Assembly (NCBI GenBank): GCA_965662355.1
Contig: CBFIHP010000007.1
Location: forward strand, 1-64,000
Direction: 5' to 3'
Source of the DNA: GCA-2683825 sp965662355
GTDB taxonomy: Bacteria; Planctomycetota; UBA1135; GCA-002686595
Length of the DNA: 64,000 bases
Position 1 is the stretch's first letter, and each line of letters opens with the position of its first letter. Shown here in pieces: positions 49,087 through 57,571 of this stretch. A model generated the notes under the pieces. That model did not search any database. It was not told the origin of the DNA and worked only from the letters and a program-made list of their open reading frames with translations. Position numbers and translations under genes: made by a program.

Positions 49087-49670
49087 CCGCCGCCCTTTGC
49101 CGATTCGACGCGCCGCTGCAGCCATGCCCGAGCAAAGCGCCAATCGTTCTCAACCGTACTTACCGAAACCTCGAGAACCTTGGCGACGGCAGCCATCGAA
49201 AGACCGGCGAAGAAACGCAGCATGACAACCTGGGCCTTGCGGGACTCGATGGCCTCGAGGTCTTCGAGCGCCTTGTCGAGTTCCAGGATGTTCTCGGTAG
49301 GAGGTTCAATCGCAGGCTCCGTCGCCTCGTCGAACTCGTCATCGAACCGGGCACTGCGCTTGCGACGTGCCTGATCGACAAGGATGTTCCGCATCGCTCG
49401 GGCGGCCGCACCATAGAAGTGGGCGCGGTTCTGCCAATCCGAGGAACCGGACTCCGAGACCTTCATCCAGGCCTCGTGAACCAGGGCCGTGGTCTGAAGT
49501 GTCTGCCCGGGGCCCAGCCTGGACATCTTGCTCTTGGCCAACCTGCGTAGGTCCTGGTAGACCAGCCGCAGAAGGCGGTCGGCGGCATTGGGCTCGCCCT
49601 GTTTCGTCGCGCGAAGGGCTTCCGTTACGCTTGTGTCGCTTGCTCCAGATCCCGGCATGGCCCCAATCAT
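49083..49670 (-). CDS. ECF-type RNA polymerase sigma factor (Sigma70_ECF, kinase-linked)
   Basis: This is a 195-residue protein. Region 2 is in LVYQDLRRLAKSKMSRLGPG, LQTTALVHEAWMKVSES and HFYGAAARAMRNILVDQARR. Region 4 is in LEAIESRKAQVVMLRFFAGL followed by the helix-turn-helix SMAAVAKVLEVSVSTVENDW. The wording 'LVHEA[WY].[KR]' and 'F..AAA.AMR.ILVD.AR' is typical of the ECF subfamily found next to Ser/Thr kinases in Planctomycetota and Acidobacteria. No anti-sigma factor is nearby. The acidic linker between regions (DDEFDEATEPAIEPPTENIL) contains Thr residues that could be kinase targets. Start is ATG 49670, with ATG 49658 as an alternative. It is divergent from the SGNH gene at 49740. Confidence 0.93.
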   Translation of the reverse strand: MIGAMPGSGASDTSVTEALRATKQGEPNAADRLLRLVYQDLRRLAKSKMSRLGPGQTLQTTALVHEAWMKVSESGSSDWQNRAHFYGAAARAMRNILVDQARRKRSARFDDEFDEATEPAIEPPTENILELDKALEDLEAIESRKAQVVMLRFFAGLSMAAVAKVLEVSVSTVENDWRFARAWLQRRVESAKGGG

Positions 49671-49739
49671 GACCCACTCCGGCCAAACTGGCAAAGTGGC
49701 CCCGGGACTTCCGCCCGCCGCCATGGTACCACTCGCCCC

Positions 49740-50822
49740 ATGAGCCCCTCTTCCGGACGAAGCTGGAAACGCTGGATTCTGGCCGTGTTTCTGGCCTTCC
49801 TGGGCTTGGAGCTCACTAGCCGCGTCTTTTGGCGAGTGGCCCATGGAATTCCCCTCTTTCACACGGAGCGCTTCGTCCAGCTGTTCTATCCGCAGCTGAA
49901 ACGCATCCATTTCGAGGCGCCGCCTGAGGCAGCCCCCGAGGCGACCCCGGATGAGGCTCCTGGCGTGCCCAGGGCCCGTAGCGGCGGCGAGAGCCTGGAT
50001 GTACTGATCCTCGGCGCCTCGGTTCTGCACGAGGAGTTCGGCCCCTTCGAGGAGATCCTCGAGCGCCGACTGCGCGAGCAGACCCGACGTCCGCTGAACC
50101 TTTACAACCTCTCGACCCCGGGCCACACCAGCCGCGACAGCCTGCTCAAGTACGACTATGCGATCGAACACCGCCCGGTCGATCTCGTCATCGTCTATCA
50201 CGGCATCAACGAGCTCCGCGCCAACAATTGTCCGCCGCAGGTCTTTCGAGACGATTACAGCCACTACGCCTTCAACCGCCTCGCGAACGCCTACTTCGAG
50301 CACCCGGGGCTGAGCTACAGCTCGTTCATTGCCTCGACCTACTACGTCTGGAGCCGCCTGGCTTGGAAGCTCGGGCTGTTCGAGTCGATTCCCCGGGGCC
50401 GGCCGAACGAGGAGTGGTTGGAGTACGGGGGGGACATACGCACCGCTGCCTGCCTGCGCAACAACCTCGAGCTCATCGTCGATGATGCGACCGCGCGGGG
50501 CATTCCGGTGCTCTTGATGAGCTACGCCCACTACATCGCCGAGGGTTACACGCTCGAGAAGTTCCTCGGGCAGGAGCTGGACTACGGGACGTTTCGACTT
50601 CCCATCGAACTATGGGGTAGCGTCGAGAATGTGCACAAGGGCCTGGTGACTCACAACGGAACGATCGCGGACGTCGCCAAACGCAAGGACTGCCTCTTCG
50701 TCGATCAGAATGCGGAGATCGAAAGAAACAGCGCAAACTTCAACGACGTATGCCACCTGAGCGATGCCGGACTCGAGATCTTCGTCGGAAACCTGATCGC
50801 GGCGATCGAGCATCTCCTCTGA
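49740..50822 (+). CDS. Membrane-anchored SGNH hydrolase-like protein
   Basis: This is a 360-residue protein with an N-terminal anchor (WILAVFLAFLGLELTSRVFW). The SGNH-fold domain has block I LDVLILGASVLHEEFGPFEE, where the usual GDS is GAS with the Ser retained, LSTPGHTSRDSLLKYDY, block III IVYHGINELRANN and a C-terminal FNDVCHLSDAGLEIF (Asp...His). The substrate is unknown, possibly sugar O-acyl groups. Its TGA overlaps the ATG of the next transporter gene (TGATG at 50820-50824), so the two are coupled. It is 69 bases from the divergent sigma gene. Confidence 0.85.
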   Translation: MSPSSGRSWKRWILAVFLAFLGLELTSRVFWRVAHGIPLFHTERFVQLFYPQLKRIHFEAPPEAAPEATPDEAPGVPRARSGGESLDVLILGASVLHEEFGPFEEILERRLREQTRRPLNLYNLSTPGHTSRDSLLKYDYAIEHRPVDLVIVYHGINELRANNCPPQVFRDDYSHYAFNRLANAYFEHPGLSYSSFIASTYYVWSRLAWKLGLFESIPRGRPNEEWLEYGGDIRTAACLRNNLELIVDDATARGIPVLLMSYAHYIAEGYTLEKFLGQELDYGTFRLPIELWGSVENVHKGLVTHNGTIADVAKRKDCLFVDQNAEIERNSANFNDVCHLSDAGLEIFVGNLIAAIEHLL

Positions 50823-51778
50823 TGTCGTCCACCCCCCACCCGATCACGTCCCCCGAAACAAACAGCGTCGAGCGGCGGCCGCCCACGCCCTGGATCATCA
50901 CGGCCGGGATCCTGATCCTTTGCCTGATCTGGGGCAGCACATGGCTAGTCATTCGCGAGGGTTTGAACGACTTGCCGCCCTTGACCTCCGCCGCCGTGCG
51001 CTTTGTTGTCGCAGGTCTGGTGATGGTTCTGATCGCACCGCGCATCGCAAGGGCCGAAGGTGGCACCCGGCCGAATCGCAAGCTGGTCCTGGTCTATGCC
51101 CTTCTAACGCTTTCGATTCCCTACGGGGTGATCTATCACGTCGAGACGATTCTTCCCTCGGGCCTCGTCAGCATTCTGTGGTCGATCTATCCCCTGATCC
51201 TCGCCTTCTGCGCACATCTGTCCCTGCCGGAGGAGAGACTGGCGTCGCGCCAGTGGTTCGGCCTCGCGGTGGGTTTTCTCGGTGTCGTGCTGCTCTTTCT
51301 GACCGAGGTGCAAGACATCGGCAGCACCGCTCTGTCCGCGGCCCTCGTATTGCTGATCAGCCCGGCGATCTCGGCCGTCGGCAATACGTTTATCAAGCGC
51401 GACGCCAAGGACACGAGCTCGGCACTCTTGAACCGCGATGGCACGCTGCTCGGAGCACTCTTCATCGCCCTCGCCGCCGCCGTCTTCGAATACGACAGGG
51501 AATGCACCTGGAGCCGAGCTGCGATCACGGGCGTCCTCTACCTGGCCCTGGTCGGCTCGGTGCTGGCCTTTTCCATCTACTACTGGCTGCTTCGCTACGC
51601 CCCCGCGACGCGCATGTCCCTGCTCGTCTACGGCATACCGGTGGTGGCCATCACACTAGGCGTCACGCTCGGCGACGAAACGGTGGGCGTCAATACTTGG
51701 ATCGGCATGGGCGCTATCCTGACCGGGGTCTTTCTCGTTTTGAAACCGAGTCAAAGGGAGCACGATGACCATGCGTAG
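50822..51778 (+). CDS. DMT superfamily (EamA) transporter
   Basis: This is a 318-residue inner-membrane protein with two EamA repeats and ten helices. Repeat 1 begins ILILCLIWGSTWLVIREGLN, followed by TSAAVRFVVAGLVMVLIAP. Repeat 2 has ALVLLISPAISAVGNTFIKR and ends LGDETVGVNTWIGMGAILTG, with the conserved acidic residue before the last helix. The 'IWGSTW..ir' opening is typical of amino-acid or metabolite exporters; the substrate is not predictable. The start overlaps the stop of the SGNH gene, and its end overlaps the lipase gene by 14 bases, forming a compact three-gene operon. Confidence 0.92.
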   Translation: MSSTPHPITSPETNSVERRPPTPWIITAGILILCLIWGSTWLVIREGLNDLPPLTSAAVRFVVAGLVMVLIAPRIARAEGGTRPNRKLVLVYALLTLSIPYGVIYHVETILPSGLVSILWSIYPLILAFCAHLSLPEERLASRQWFGLAVGFLGVVLLFLTEVQDIGSTALSAALVLLISPAISAVGNTFIKRDAKDTSSALLNRDGTLLGALFIALAAAVFEYDRECTWSRAAITGVLYLALVGSVLAFSIYYWLLRYAPATRMSLLVYGIPVVAITLGVTLGDETVGVNTWIGMGAILTGVFLVLKPSQREHDDHA

Positions 51779-52580
51779 GCAGATGCGCAGGATCGCTGGC
51801 GGACTGGTGACCTTGCTTGTTCTCTTCTTGGTTCTCACGGCGGGCGGATGCATGAACCCTTCCATGCCCACGGATCTACTCCTGAACCTCCCCGGCTCGC
51901 CGCACTACGAGGAACTGGAGACCGAGGGACGCCCCTTGGTGGTCTTGCAGCACGGACTCTTTCGATCCTCTGGATCCATGTGGCGCATAGAACGTGCTCT
52001 CGAAGCCCATGGATACAGCGTGCTGAACACTTCGTATCCGAGCACCTTCGACACGATCGAGGCACATGCGGCTCGCCTGGGAAAGCGGCTCGCGAAGCAC
52101 CTGTCGAAGGTGGAAGGGGAATACGACAGGGTGTACTACGTCGGGCACTCGATGGGCGGCCTGGTTATCCGAACGTACCTGCGCAGTGAAGGCGCGATCG
52201 ACGCAGCGAGTTGCGTATTCATCGGCACACCGCATCGCGGTGCGACCCTGGCCGAGCTCGATCACGAACGCTGGTGGTTCCGCTGGTTCCTGGGCACAAA
52301 GGCAGCCAAGCAACTGTGTCTATCGGACCCCTTCCATCGAGCCGGAGATCACGTACCGACCAAGCGCATCGGGGTGATCTTCGGAGGGAAAGGAGATGGG
52401 AAGGGCTGGAGCGAGAGGATCGCGGGGGATGACGACGGCACGGTCGGTAGTTCCGAAGCGCAAATCGAGGGACAGACGGATTCGATTCGGTTGCCCATGA
52501 AGCATACGCGGCTCGGTTTTTCGGCGCAGACAGTACGACAGGTGTTGGTCTTCCTGAAGCACGGCAGGTTCGACGGTTGA
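51765..52580 (+). CDS. Lipase-like alpha/beta-hydrolase lipoprotein
   Basis: This is a 271-residue lipoprotein (signal GLVTLLVLFLVLTAGGC, lipobox Cys29). The hydrolase fold is complete: LVVLQHGLFRSSGSMWR (oxyanion loop), nucleophile elbow VYYVGHSMGGLVIRTYL, FIGTPHRGATLAEL, acid in GDDDGTVGSSEA and His in MKHTRLGFS. This pattern matches the PGAP1/lipase-like esterases that act on lipids at the membrane. It overlaps the transporter gene by 14 bases, so it is translated from the same mRNA as 49740 and 50822. Confidence 0.91.
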   Translation: MTMRRQMRRIAGGLVTLLVLFLVLTAGGCMNPSMPTDLLLNLPGSPHYEELETEGRPLVVLQHGLFRSSGSMWRIERALEAHGYSVLNTSYPSTFDTIEAHAARLGKRLAKHLSKVEGEYDRVYYVGHSMGGLVIRTYLRSEGAIDAASCVFIGTPHRGATLAELDHERWWFRWFLGTKAAKQLCLSDPFHRAGDHVPTKRIGVIFGGKGDGKGWSERIAGDDDGTVGSSEAQIEGQTDSIRLPMKHTRLGFSAQTVRQVLVFLKHGRFDG

Positions 52581-52715
52581 CGTGAGTCCAGGTGGTTTCC
52601 CAGCGATCCAGCGCGGAACCTCATGAATTCGCTGGTTTCGTCCGATCTAACCCCGGCCCTTCCTCGCGGAGGAGTCCTTGCGCCCCGAGCGGGCCGAGCT
52701 TACGTTCAATCACCC

Positions 52716-53429
52716 GTGCCTTTCTGGAAACGAAACCTCGCGATTCTGCTGTCCACGTCCGTCTTTGGCTGCGGATCGACGCCTGATCTCGCGCCCCGAT
52801 CCAACGCCTTTGCAGGCCTGGACATTTCCGGCGTGGCTCCGAATCCAGAACGCATCTGCGCGGATCTCTACGCCCGCGCCCGTGACCTCGAAGAGCAGGG
52901 CTTCAAGTCCGAAGCCGTGGCGACGTATACCGAGATCCTGGAGCAGTTCGGGGAGTACGAAGACGCGACAGCGCGCCGTCAAGATCTCGCCGCGGTCCTC
53001 GGCATGAGCCTGCCGGAACTTCTCATCCCCGAACGCCCCACGAGCACCGCGGCGCCGATCGAGACAGGCGCGGTCACGTCCGCCCCTGAAAGCGAACCGC
53101 GACTGCCGCCCAACCCCAACGCTCTCGAGCGCGAGACGTTGTGGATCGAGATGTACCAGCGGGCGCTGCGCTATGAGAGCGAACATCGCTACCTGACTGC
53201 GATCGATGTGTACACCGAGCTCCTGGAGGGTCGCGGGAGCTACAAAGACGTCGCCCTCCGTCGCTCGACCCTCGTATCCCTGCAAAGGCTCGCGGAACAG
53301 CTGTATGCGCGTGGCGTCGCCGCAACCGAGACCGAAGACGCAGTGCACAATTTCGAACAGATCGAGATCTTCTGGCCTGGCTTCCGCGACATTGCCGAGC
53401 GGCTGAAGAGACTACGCGGCAATAGCTAG
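52716..53429 (+). CDS. Lipoprotein with TPR-like helical repeats
   Basis: This is a 237-residue product if begun at GTG 52716, which places a lipoprotein signal (FWKRNLAILLSTSVFGCGS) at the N-terminus. An in-frame ATG at 52623 would add 31 residues that look unlike a signal, so it is less likely. Two similar helical segments follow: LYARARDLEEQGFKSEAVAT with TEILEQFGEYEDATARR, and MYQRALRYESEHRYLTAIDV with TELLEGRGSYKDVALRR. The match between the two blocks shows an internal duplication with TPR/Sel1-like character, separated by a Pro/Thr-rich linker. The function is unknown; envelope scaffolding is likely. Confidence 0.75.
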   Translation: MPFWKRNLAILLSTSVFGCGSTPDLAPRSNAFAGLDISGVAPNPERICADLYARARDLEEQGFKSEAVATYTEILEQFGEYEDATARRQDLAAVLGMSLPELLIPERPTSTAAPIETGAVTSAPESEPRLPPNPNALERETLWIEMYQRALRYESEHRYLTAIDVYTELLEGRGSYKDVALRRSTLVSLQRLAEQLYARGVAATETEDAVHNFEQIEIFWPGFRDIAERLKRLRGNS

Positions 53430-53433
53430 CACA

Positions 53434-53670
53434 ATGGCCGCGAACGATCCCCGCCCCGACCTCGGCAGGGTCCTGCGCTCGGCCTGGGGGATCGGAGCCT
53501 GGACTGCCTTGGCCCTGGCAGCGACCCGCGCGATCTTGCTCGGTCATCGCGCGCCGCGGTCGTCGGTCTGGTGGGCAGAGGCGCTTGGAAGCTGTTCGAT
53601 CTCCAGGCCGACCCGGGCCGGGGCAGCCACCCTGGAACGCCTGCGTGCGATCGGCTACATCGACGACTGA
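53434..53670 (+). pseudogene. Probable remnant of a sulfatase-like C-terminus (frameshifted)
   Basis: A 78-codon frame from ATG 53434 ends in ATLERLRAIGYIDD and a stop. In the frame starting two bases later, just before this, the DNA reads GRGAWKLFDLQADPGRG. Joined, '[W]KL(F)DL.ADPG...LERLRAIGYID' is the usual end of planctomycete arylsulfatases, so the two parts appear separated by a frameshift near 53600-53625. No sulfatase catalytic motif (CxPxR) occurs upstream, so only the tail remains. It could alternatively be a real 78-residue protein, but its N-terminal half is not convincing. Confidence 0.45.
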
Positions 53671-53736
53671 ACCGATTCCAAAAAGAGCGCTGCGCTTCAT
53701 CCGCAAGGCTCCTCGCACGTCCCACCCCTGACGACG

Positions 53737-54894
53737 ATGAGATCCCTACGCCACCTCCTTTCCTCGCCCCTCCTCGCCCTCCCCTTCCTCTTCAGCACCA
53801 CGGCGCCCGTTGCGCGAGGCCCGGAAGACCCCGCCGGCGAGAACCTCTCGGAAGCCCTCGAGGCGGTCCGCGCCAAGGCCGGCGTACCCGGGTTGCTCAG
53901 CATGGCCGTGCAGGACGGAGAGATCACGGCCTGGGCCGCGGCCGGAGTTCGCAAGGCCGGAGCACCCGAGCTCATGTCGATCCATGATCCCATCCACCTG
54001 GGCTCTTGCAGCAAGGCCATGACCTCGACCCTGGCCGCCACGCTGATCGAAGCCGGTGTCATGACGTGGGAAACGACGATCGCGCAGGCACTTCCCGAGT
54101 TCTCCAAGACGATCGACGAGGGCTTTCACACGGTCACGATCGAAGAGCTCTTGCAACACCGTGGTGGCATCGCCGAACGCCGCCGCCCGGAGATCGCCGC
54201 TCTGCATGAGACCCTGGCCACGCTCGAAGGAACACCTGTGGCGACACGCCTCGAGATACTCGCGCTGGTTCTCGCCCCGCCTCCGCTCCCGCCCGCGCCG
54301 AACACATTCGACTACTCGAACTTCGGGTACATGACCGCAGGCGCGATGATGGAGGAGCTGACGGGCAAGTCGTGGGAGGCTTTGATCCTCGAGCGCCTTT
54401 TCGAGCCGTTGGGCATGAGGAGCGCTGGTGTCGGATCGCCCTTCGGCGAAGGCGTACCGGTCGGGCACCTGAGGGAGAACGGCAGCTGGACTCCCCTGAA
54501 ACCGGGACCTGAAGGGCAGCTACACAAAGCGATGAGTCCGGCTGGCCTGTTACACACCAACCTCGAGGACTGGGCCAAGTTCATGGGCGAGCACATGGCC
54601 GGCGCCCGCGAGGAAGATGGGCTGCTGTCCGCGGAAACGTATCAACGACTACAAGAGAACCCCGGATCGGGATACGCCGCCGGCTGGAGGATCGCCAAAC
54701 ATACGTGGAGCTGGGGGAGCGGAAAGGTGCTAACCCACAATGGAAGTGACGGCACGTGGCACTCCCTCGTGTACGCCCTGCCCGAGTGGGACCTCGTGAT
54801 CATGAGCGCCTCCAATGCGAGTGAGTCGGCTGGCGACCAGGCGACCCGTGAAGCGAAGAACCTGATGCTGGAGAGCCTCGGGTTCCTCGATTGA
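53737..54894 (+). CDS. Secreted serine beta-lactamase-like hydrolase (class C/esterase VIII type)
   Basis: This is a 385-residue protein with a signal peptide (LRHLLSSPLLALPFLFSTTA). Penicillin-binding-fold motifs are in order: LGSCSKAMTSTLA (Ser90-x-x-Lys93), DYSNFGYMTAG (Tyr-x-Asn) and LTHNGSDGTWHSLV (His-x-Gly replacing KTG). The HNG third motif is typical of class C-related esterases and D-aminopeptidases rather than true beta-lactamases. It is expected to hydrolyse esters or D-peptides in the periplasm. ATG 53737 is used. A strong terminator (54913-54947) follows its stop codon. Confidence 0.92.
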   Translation: MRSLRHLLSSPLLALPFLFSTTAPVARGPEDPAGENLSEALEAVRAKAGVPGLLSMAVQDGEITAWAAAGVRKAGAPELMSIHDPIHLGSCSKAMTSTLAATLIEAGVMTWETTIAQALPEFSKTIDEGFHTVTIEELLQHRGGIAERRRPEIAALHETLATLEGTPVATRLEILALVLAPPPLPPAPNTFDYSNFGYMTAGAMMEELTGKSWEALILERLFEPLGMRSAGVGSPFGEGVPVGHLRENGSWTPLKPGPEGQLHKAMSPAGLLHTNLEDWAKFMGEHMAGAREEDGLLSAETYQRLQENPGSGYAAGWRIAKHTWSWGSGKVLTHNGSDGTWHSLVYALPEWDLVIMSASNASESAGDQATREAKNLMLESLGFLD

Positions 54895-54912
54895 GGACAG
54901 TTAAATATCAAC

Positions 54913-54947
54913 GGGCTACTTGGGGCCAGTGCCACCCCAAGTAGCCC
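54913..54947. terminator. Terminator hairpin between convergent hydrolase and flagellin genes
   Basis: GGGCTACTTGGGG (54913-54925) and CCCCAAGTAGCCC (54935-54947) form a perfect 13-bp stem with a 9-base loop. It lies 18 bases after the hydrolase stop. On the minus strand it is followed by GTTGATATTTAACTG, so it can serve the flagellin gene as well. Confidence 0.75.
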
Positions 54948-55000
54948 TAATAGCGGATGTTGCCATCCATCCAAAGGAACGGGCTTCGAGCCCTTGTCCC

Positions 55001-55016
55001 CCCTTTGATCAAAGGG
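55001..55016. repeat. 16-bp perfect palindrome downstream of flagellin
   Basis: CCCTTTGATCAAAGGG reads the same on both strands. It lies in the 200-base gap between the convergent genes ending at 54894 and 55095, after a small GGGCTTCGAGCCC hairpin at 54981-54993. It is too tight to form a good hairpin loop. A dimeric DNA-binding protein site or a restriction-type palindrome is possible. No function is assigned. Confidence 0.4.
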
Positions 55017-55094
55017 TCCGGCAGGAATCCCGTGGAGGTTATCCACCGGCGACTCCGGGTCAGGGAGCCGCCGGCGAAGCGCAAGCGCGCTCTT

Positions 55095-55910
55095 CTAGCC
55101 GAGCAGGCTCAGGGCGAGCTGCGGCTGGAGGTTTGCTTGGGCCAGCACCGAGAGGGCGGCCTGCTGCAGGATCGAGTTCCGCGTCAGGTCGGCAGACTCG
55201 AGGGCGACGTCGACGTCGCGGACCCGGCTCTCGGCAGCCGCGAGGTTCTCGGAGGTTGAAGCGATACTACGCTGCGTACTCTGCAGCGTGTTCTGCACGG
55301 CACCGAGCGAGCCCCGGGCACTCGTAACAGTATCGATTGCTGAATCGATGGAGCCCAACGCGGCGGAGGCGTTGCTGGTAGTCGTGAGAGTATTACTCGA
55401 GATGCCGAGCGTACTGGTCGTCGTATCGACCAGCGTGGCGCTGATCGTGTCCCCACTGTCGATTCCGACCTGAACGTCGATGGTCCCGGTGGTGTTCAAT
55501 AGCGCGTTGCCGTTGAACTCCGTCTCCGAAGCGACGCGACCGATCTCGGTAAGGATGGACGTGAACTCGGTGTTGAGCGCAGTACGATCGTCCGTCGAGA
55601 GCGTTCCACTCGAAGCCTGAACGGCGAGCTCACGGGCCCGGATCAGGTTGGAGGAAACCTCGCCGAGGGCACCCTCAGCTGTTTGAATCAAACTGATACC
55701 GTCTTGTGTGTTTCGGCCAGCCTGGTTCAGCGAACGCACCTGGGCTCGGAGTCGCTCCGAGATACCCAGGCCAGCAGCATCGTCGGCTGCGTTGGTGATT
55801 CGCAGACCGGAAGAGAGGCGTTGGAAGTTGCCACTCAATCGCTGCGATACATTGGATAGGTTCCGCTGAGCATTCAGCGAGAACACGTTGGTGTTGACTC
55901 GAAGTCCCAT
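55095..55910 (-). CDS. fliC: Flagellin (short form)
   Basis: This is a 271-residue flagellin. The conserved N-terminal D0/D1 domain is present: LRVNTNVFSLNAQRNLSNVS, LSSGLRITNAADDAAGLGIS, NQAGRNTQDGISLIQTAEGA. So is the C-terminal D1/D0: LGAVQNTLQSTQRSIASTSE, AAESRVRDVDVALESADLTR and ILQQAALSVLAQANLQPQLA. The central variable region is nearly absent, so it is a minimal filament subunit. Flagellins leave through the flagellar type III system without a signal peptide. AAGGGAAG about 10 bases before ATG 55910 is a good Shine-Dalgarno. No other flagellar gene is in the window. Confidence 0.96.
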   Translation of the reverse strand: MGLRVNTNVFSLNAQRNLSNVSQRLSGNFQRLSSGLRITNAADDAAGLGISERLRAQVRSLNQAGRNTQDGISLIQTAEGALGEVSSNLIRARELAVQASSGTLSTDDRTALNTEFTSILTEIGRVASETEFNGNALLNTTGTIDVQVGIDSGDTISATLVDTTTSTLGISSNTLTTTSNASAALGSIDSAIDTVTSARGSLGAVQNTLQSTQRSIASTSENLAAAESRVRDVDVALESADLTRNSILQQAALSVLAQANLQPQLALSLLG

Positions 55911-56202
55911 CTAGTCTGCTTCCCTTTCGGATTGGCACGGTTGTCGGAAAGGACTCCAGGAAGGGCTTCAATTTGCACGGGAAGCCCCCCGTTGGTCGTT
56001 GTGATTCCTGGCGCGTGAGCGGCATGGAATCACTGTCCTGTCCGGTTCAAGACGAGGTCAGGCGTTCCCTTCCCCTGAGAAATTGGCACGATCGGAACCC
56101 ACCGTTGCGAGCTCCGTGCTCTTGTCTTCGACGCTTTGCGATGTCCTATTAGTCGCGTCTTTGGTTTTTCCGCGGATGCACACTATTTGCCGTCATTACG
56201 GC
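55911..56202 (-). other. 292-base gap upstream of flagellin
   Basis: It contains the flagellin leader. On the minus strand, CCGACAA (opposite 55941-55947) is two bases from the FliA -10 core, but no matching -35 is visible. TTGGCACG occurs twice on the plus strand (about 55932 and 56085) without the second sigma-54 element. No gene is seen. Confidence 0.3.
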
Positions 56203-57426
56203 TCAAACAGCCTGCTGAGGAGCCCCCGGAGCGTTCAAACTCACGGGGTCATTACGTTCACTTTCGGCAACGCCGCTGGGGCGCACGTTCGAGAGCGTGA
56301 AGCGGAAATGGGCGCCCTGTCCCGGCTGAGACTCCACCCAGATCCTGCCACCGTGGCGTTCCACGACGGTCTTGCAGATCGAGAGTCCGATGCCGGTTCC
56401 CTCGAATTCGTGTCGCGAGTGCAGGCGCTTGAAGGGCGAGAAGATCGATTGACCGTATTTTTCCGCTATGCCGATCCCGTTGTCGCGCACGCCGATCACA
56501 TGCTCGTTGCGAATGAACTCGTAAGTGAAGTGCAAGCTCGGGATCTTGTCGCGAACGAATTTCAGAGCGTTGCCGGCCAGGTTTTGAATCAACTGCGCCA
56601 AGAGGCGCGGATCGCCATACACGCTGGGCAGTTCATCGACGAGGACCCTGGCCCCCGTTTCATCGATGCGCAGGCTCAGCATGTCCAGCACTTCGCTCAC
56701 GCAATCCTTCAATGAGATCTCGACCCATTGCATCGCGGCGTTGCCTGCACGCGACAGTCGTAGGAGGTCTTCGACCATCCGACTCATGCGCGACGCAGAG
56801 TCGCGGATGTAGTGCAGATCCTGGGCCACGACTTCCACCAGGTCGTCCCCAAGGTCCTCGTTCAGAAGATCGCTGAAGGCCACCAGCTTGCGCAGGGGTT
56901 CCTGGAGGTCATGGCTGACCTGATAGACAAACTCGTCCAGCTCCTGGTTCTTGCTCTCCAGCTCGTTGTTCGACGATTCCAGCTCGACCTTCTGCCTACG
57001 CAGCTCCTGAGTCGTCTGACGCAGCAGCCGCTCGCGGTTGTGAGAGCGTGAATTGTCCTGCACCTCTAGCAAGCAGTAGCGCTGCCCATCACGGGCGCGA
57101 ACACTGCGTACGGTCAGCGAGTGGATCAACCACTTGCGCGGATTCTCCGCGTCACGCAACGGCAAGGGATGCGGTGCGAAGGCATGCGAGCGCCCTGCGA
57201 ACGAAGGCCCGTCGAGGGACTTGCGAATGACCCGCAGCAGGCGCTTGGAAAGCTGATGGCGCGGACCGAAGGCCTCACGGAAAGGCCTTCCGATGATGTT
57301 CTCGCAGGCCCGCCGCGAGCGATCCTCCATCCAGCGATTCCATAGACAGACCCGCCCGGCCATGTCGAGCAGGATCTGCCCGTACGCCGTCTCATGCACG
57401 ATCTGGAGGTATACCGCGGGGTCCAT
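56203..57426 (-). CDS. Cytoplasmic PAS-domain sensor histidine kinase
   Basis: This is a 407-residue kinase without membrane helices. A PAS domain lies at about 4-125 (YLQIVHETAYGQILLDMAGR, LEVQDNSRS). A coiled coil (about 133-165, LRRQKVELESSNNELESKNQ) leads to HisKA with VSHDLQEPLRKL (His172). The HATPase_c domain has LIQNLAGNALKF (N box), GVRDNGIGIAEKYG (G1), FSPFKRLHSRHEFEGTG and GIGLSICKTVVERHGG (G2). The 'SHDLQEPLR.L..F..LL' form is that of phytochrome-like and cyanobacterial kinases that pair with single-domain regulators, two of which follow at 57572 and 58039. Start is ATG 57426 or GTG 57468; the latter has GAAAGG in front. It is probably a soluble energy, redox or light-type sensor. 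Confidence 0.92.
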   Translation of the reverse strand: MDPAVYLQIVHETAYGQILLDMAGRVCLWNRWMEDRSRRACENIIGRPFREAFGPRHQLSKRLLRVIRKSLDGPSFAGRSHAFAPHPLPLRDAENPRKWLIHSLTVRSVRARDGQRYCLLEVQDNSRSHNRERLLRQTTQELRRQKVELESSNNELESKNQELDEFVYQVSHDLQEPLRKLVAFSDLLNEDLGDDLVEVVAQDLHYIRDSASRMSRMVEDLLRLSRAGNAAMQWVEISLKDCVSEVLDMLSLRIDETGARVLVDELPSVYGDPRLLAQLIQNLAGNALKFVRDKIPSLHFTYEFIRNEHVIGVRDNGIGIAEKYGQSIFSPFKRLHSRHEFEGTGIGLSICKTVVERHGGRIWVESQPGQGAHFRFTLSNVRPSGVAESERNDPVSLNAPGAPQQAV

Positions 57427-57571
57427 TTGGGGGAGGGAAGCGCCTCGAGGACAGCTTCCGATCGCCACCTTTCGGCGTCGACAACTCCCGAAAAGAAGCC
57501 AAATTCACGATGTTGCAAATTTACGACGCAGACTCCACCTCGACGGCTTGGGCAGCCGATAAAGCACTCCG

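Noticed and set aside
55039..55048. TTATCCACC resembling a DnaA box
   Set aside because: It is a single copy with one mismatch, no AT-rich region and no dnaA or dnaN nearby, so it is not an origin.
55930..56093. TTGGCACG copies resembling the -24 element of sigma-54 promoters near flagellin
   Set aside because: They point away from the flagellin gene, and the GC element at -12 is missing in both.
57555..57562. GCCGATAA, an exact FliA -10 sequence before a response regulator
   Set aside because: There is no matching -35 element and it lies only 9 bases from the start codon. It was kept as a remark, not a promoter call.
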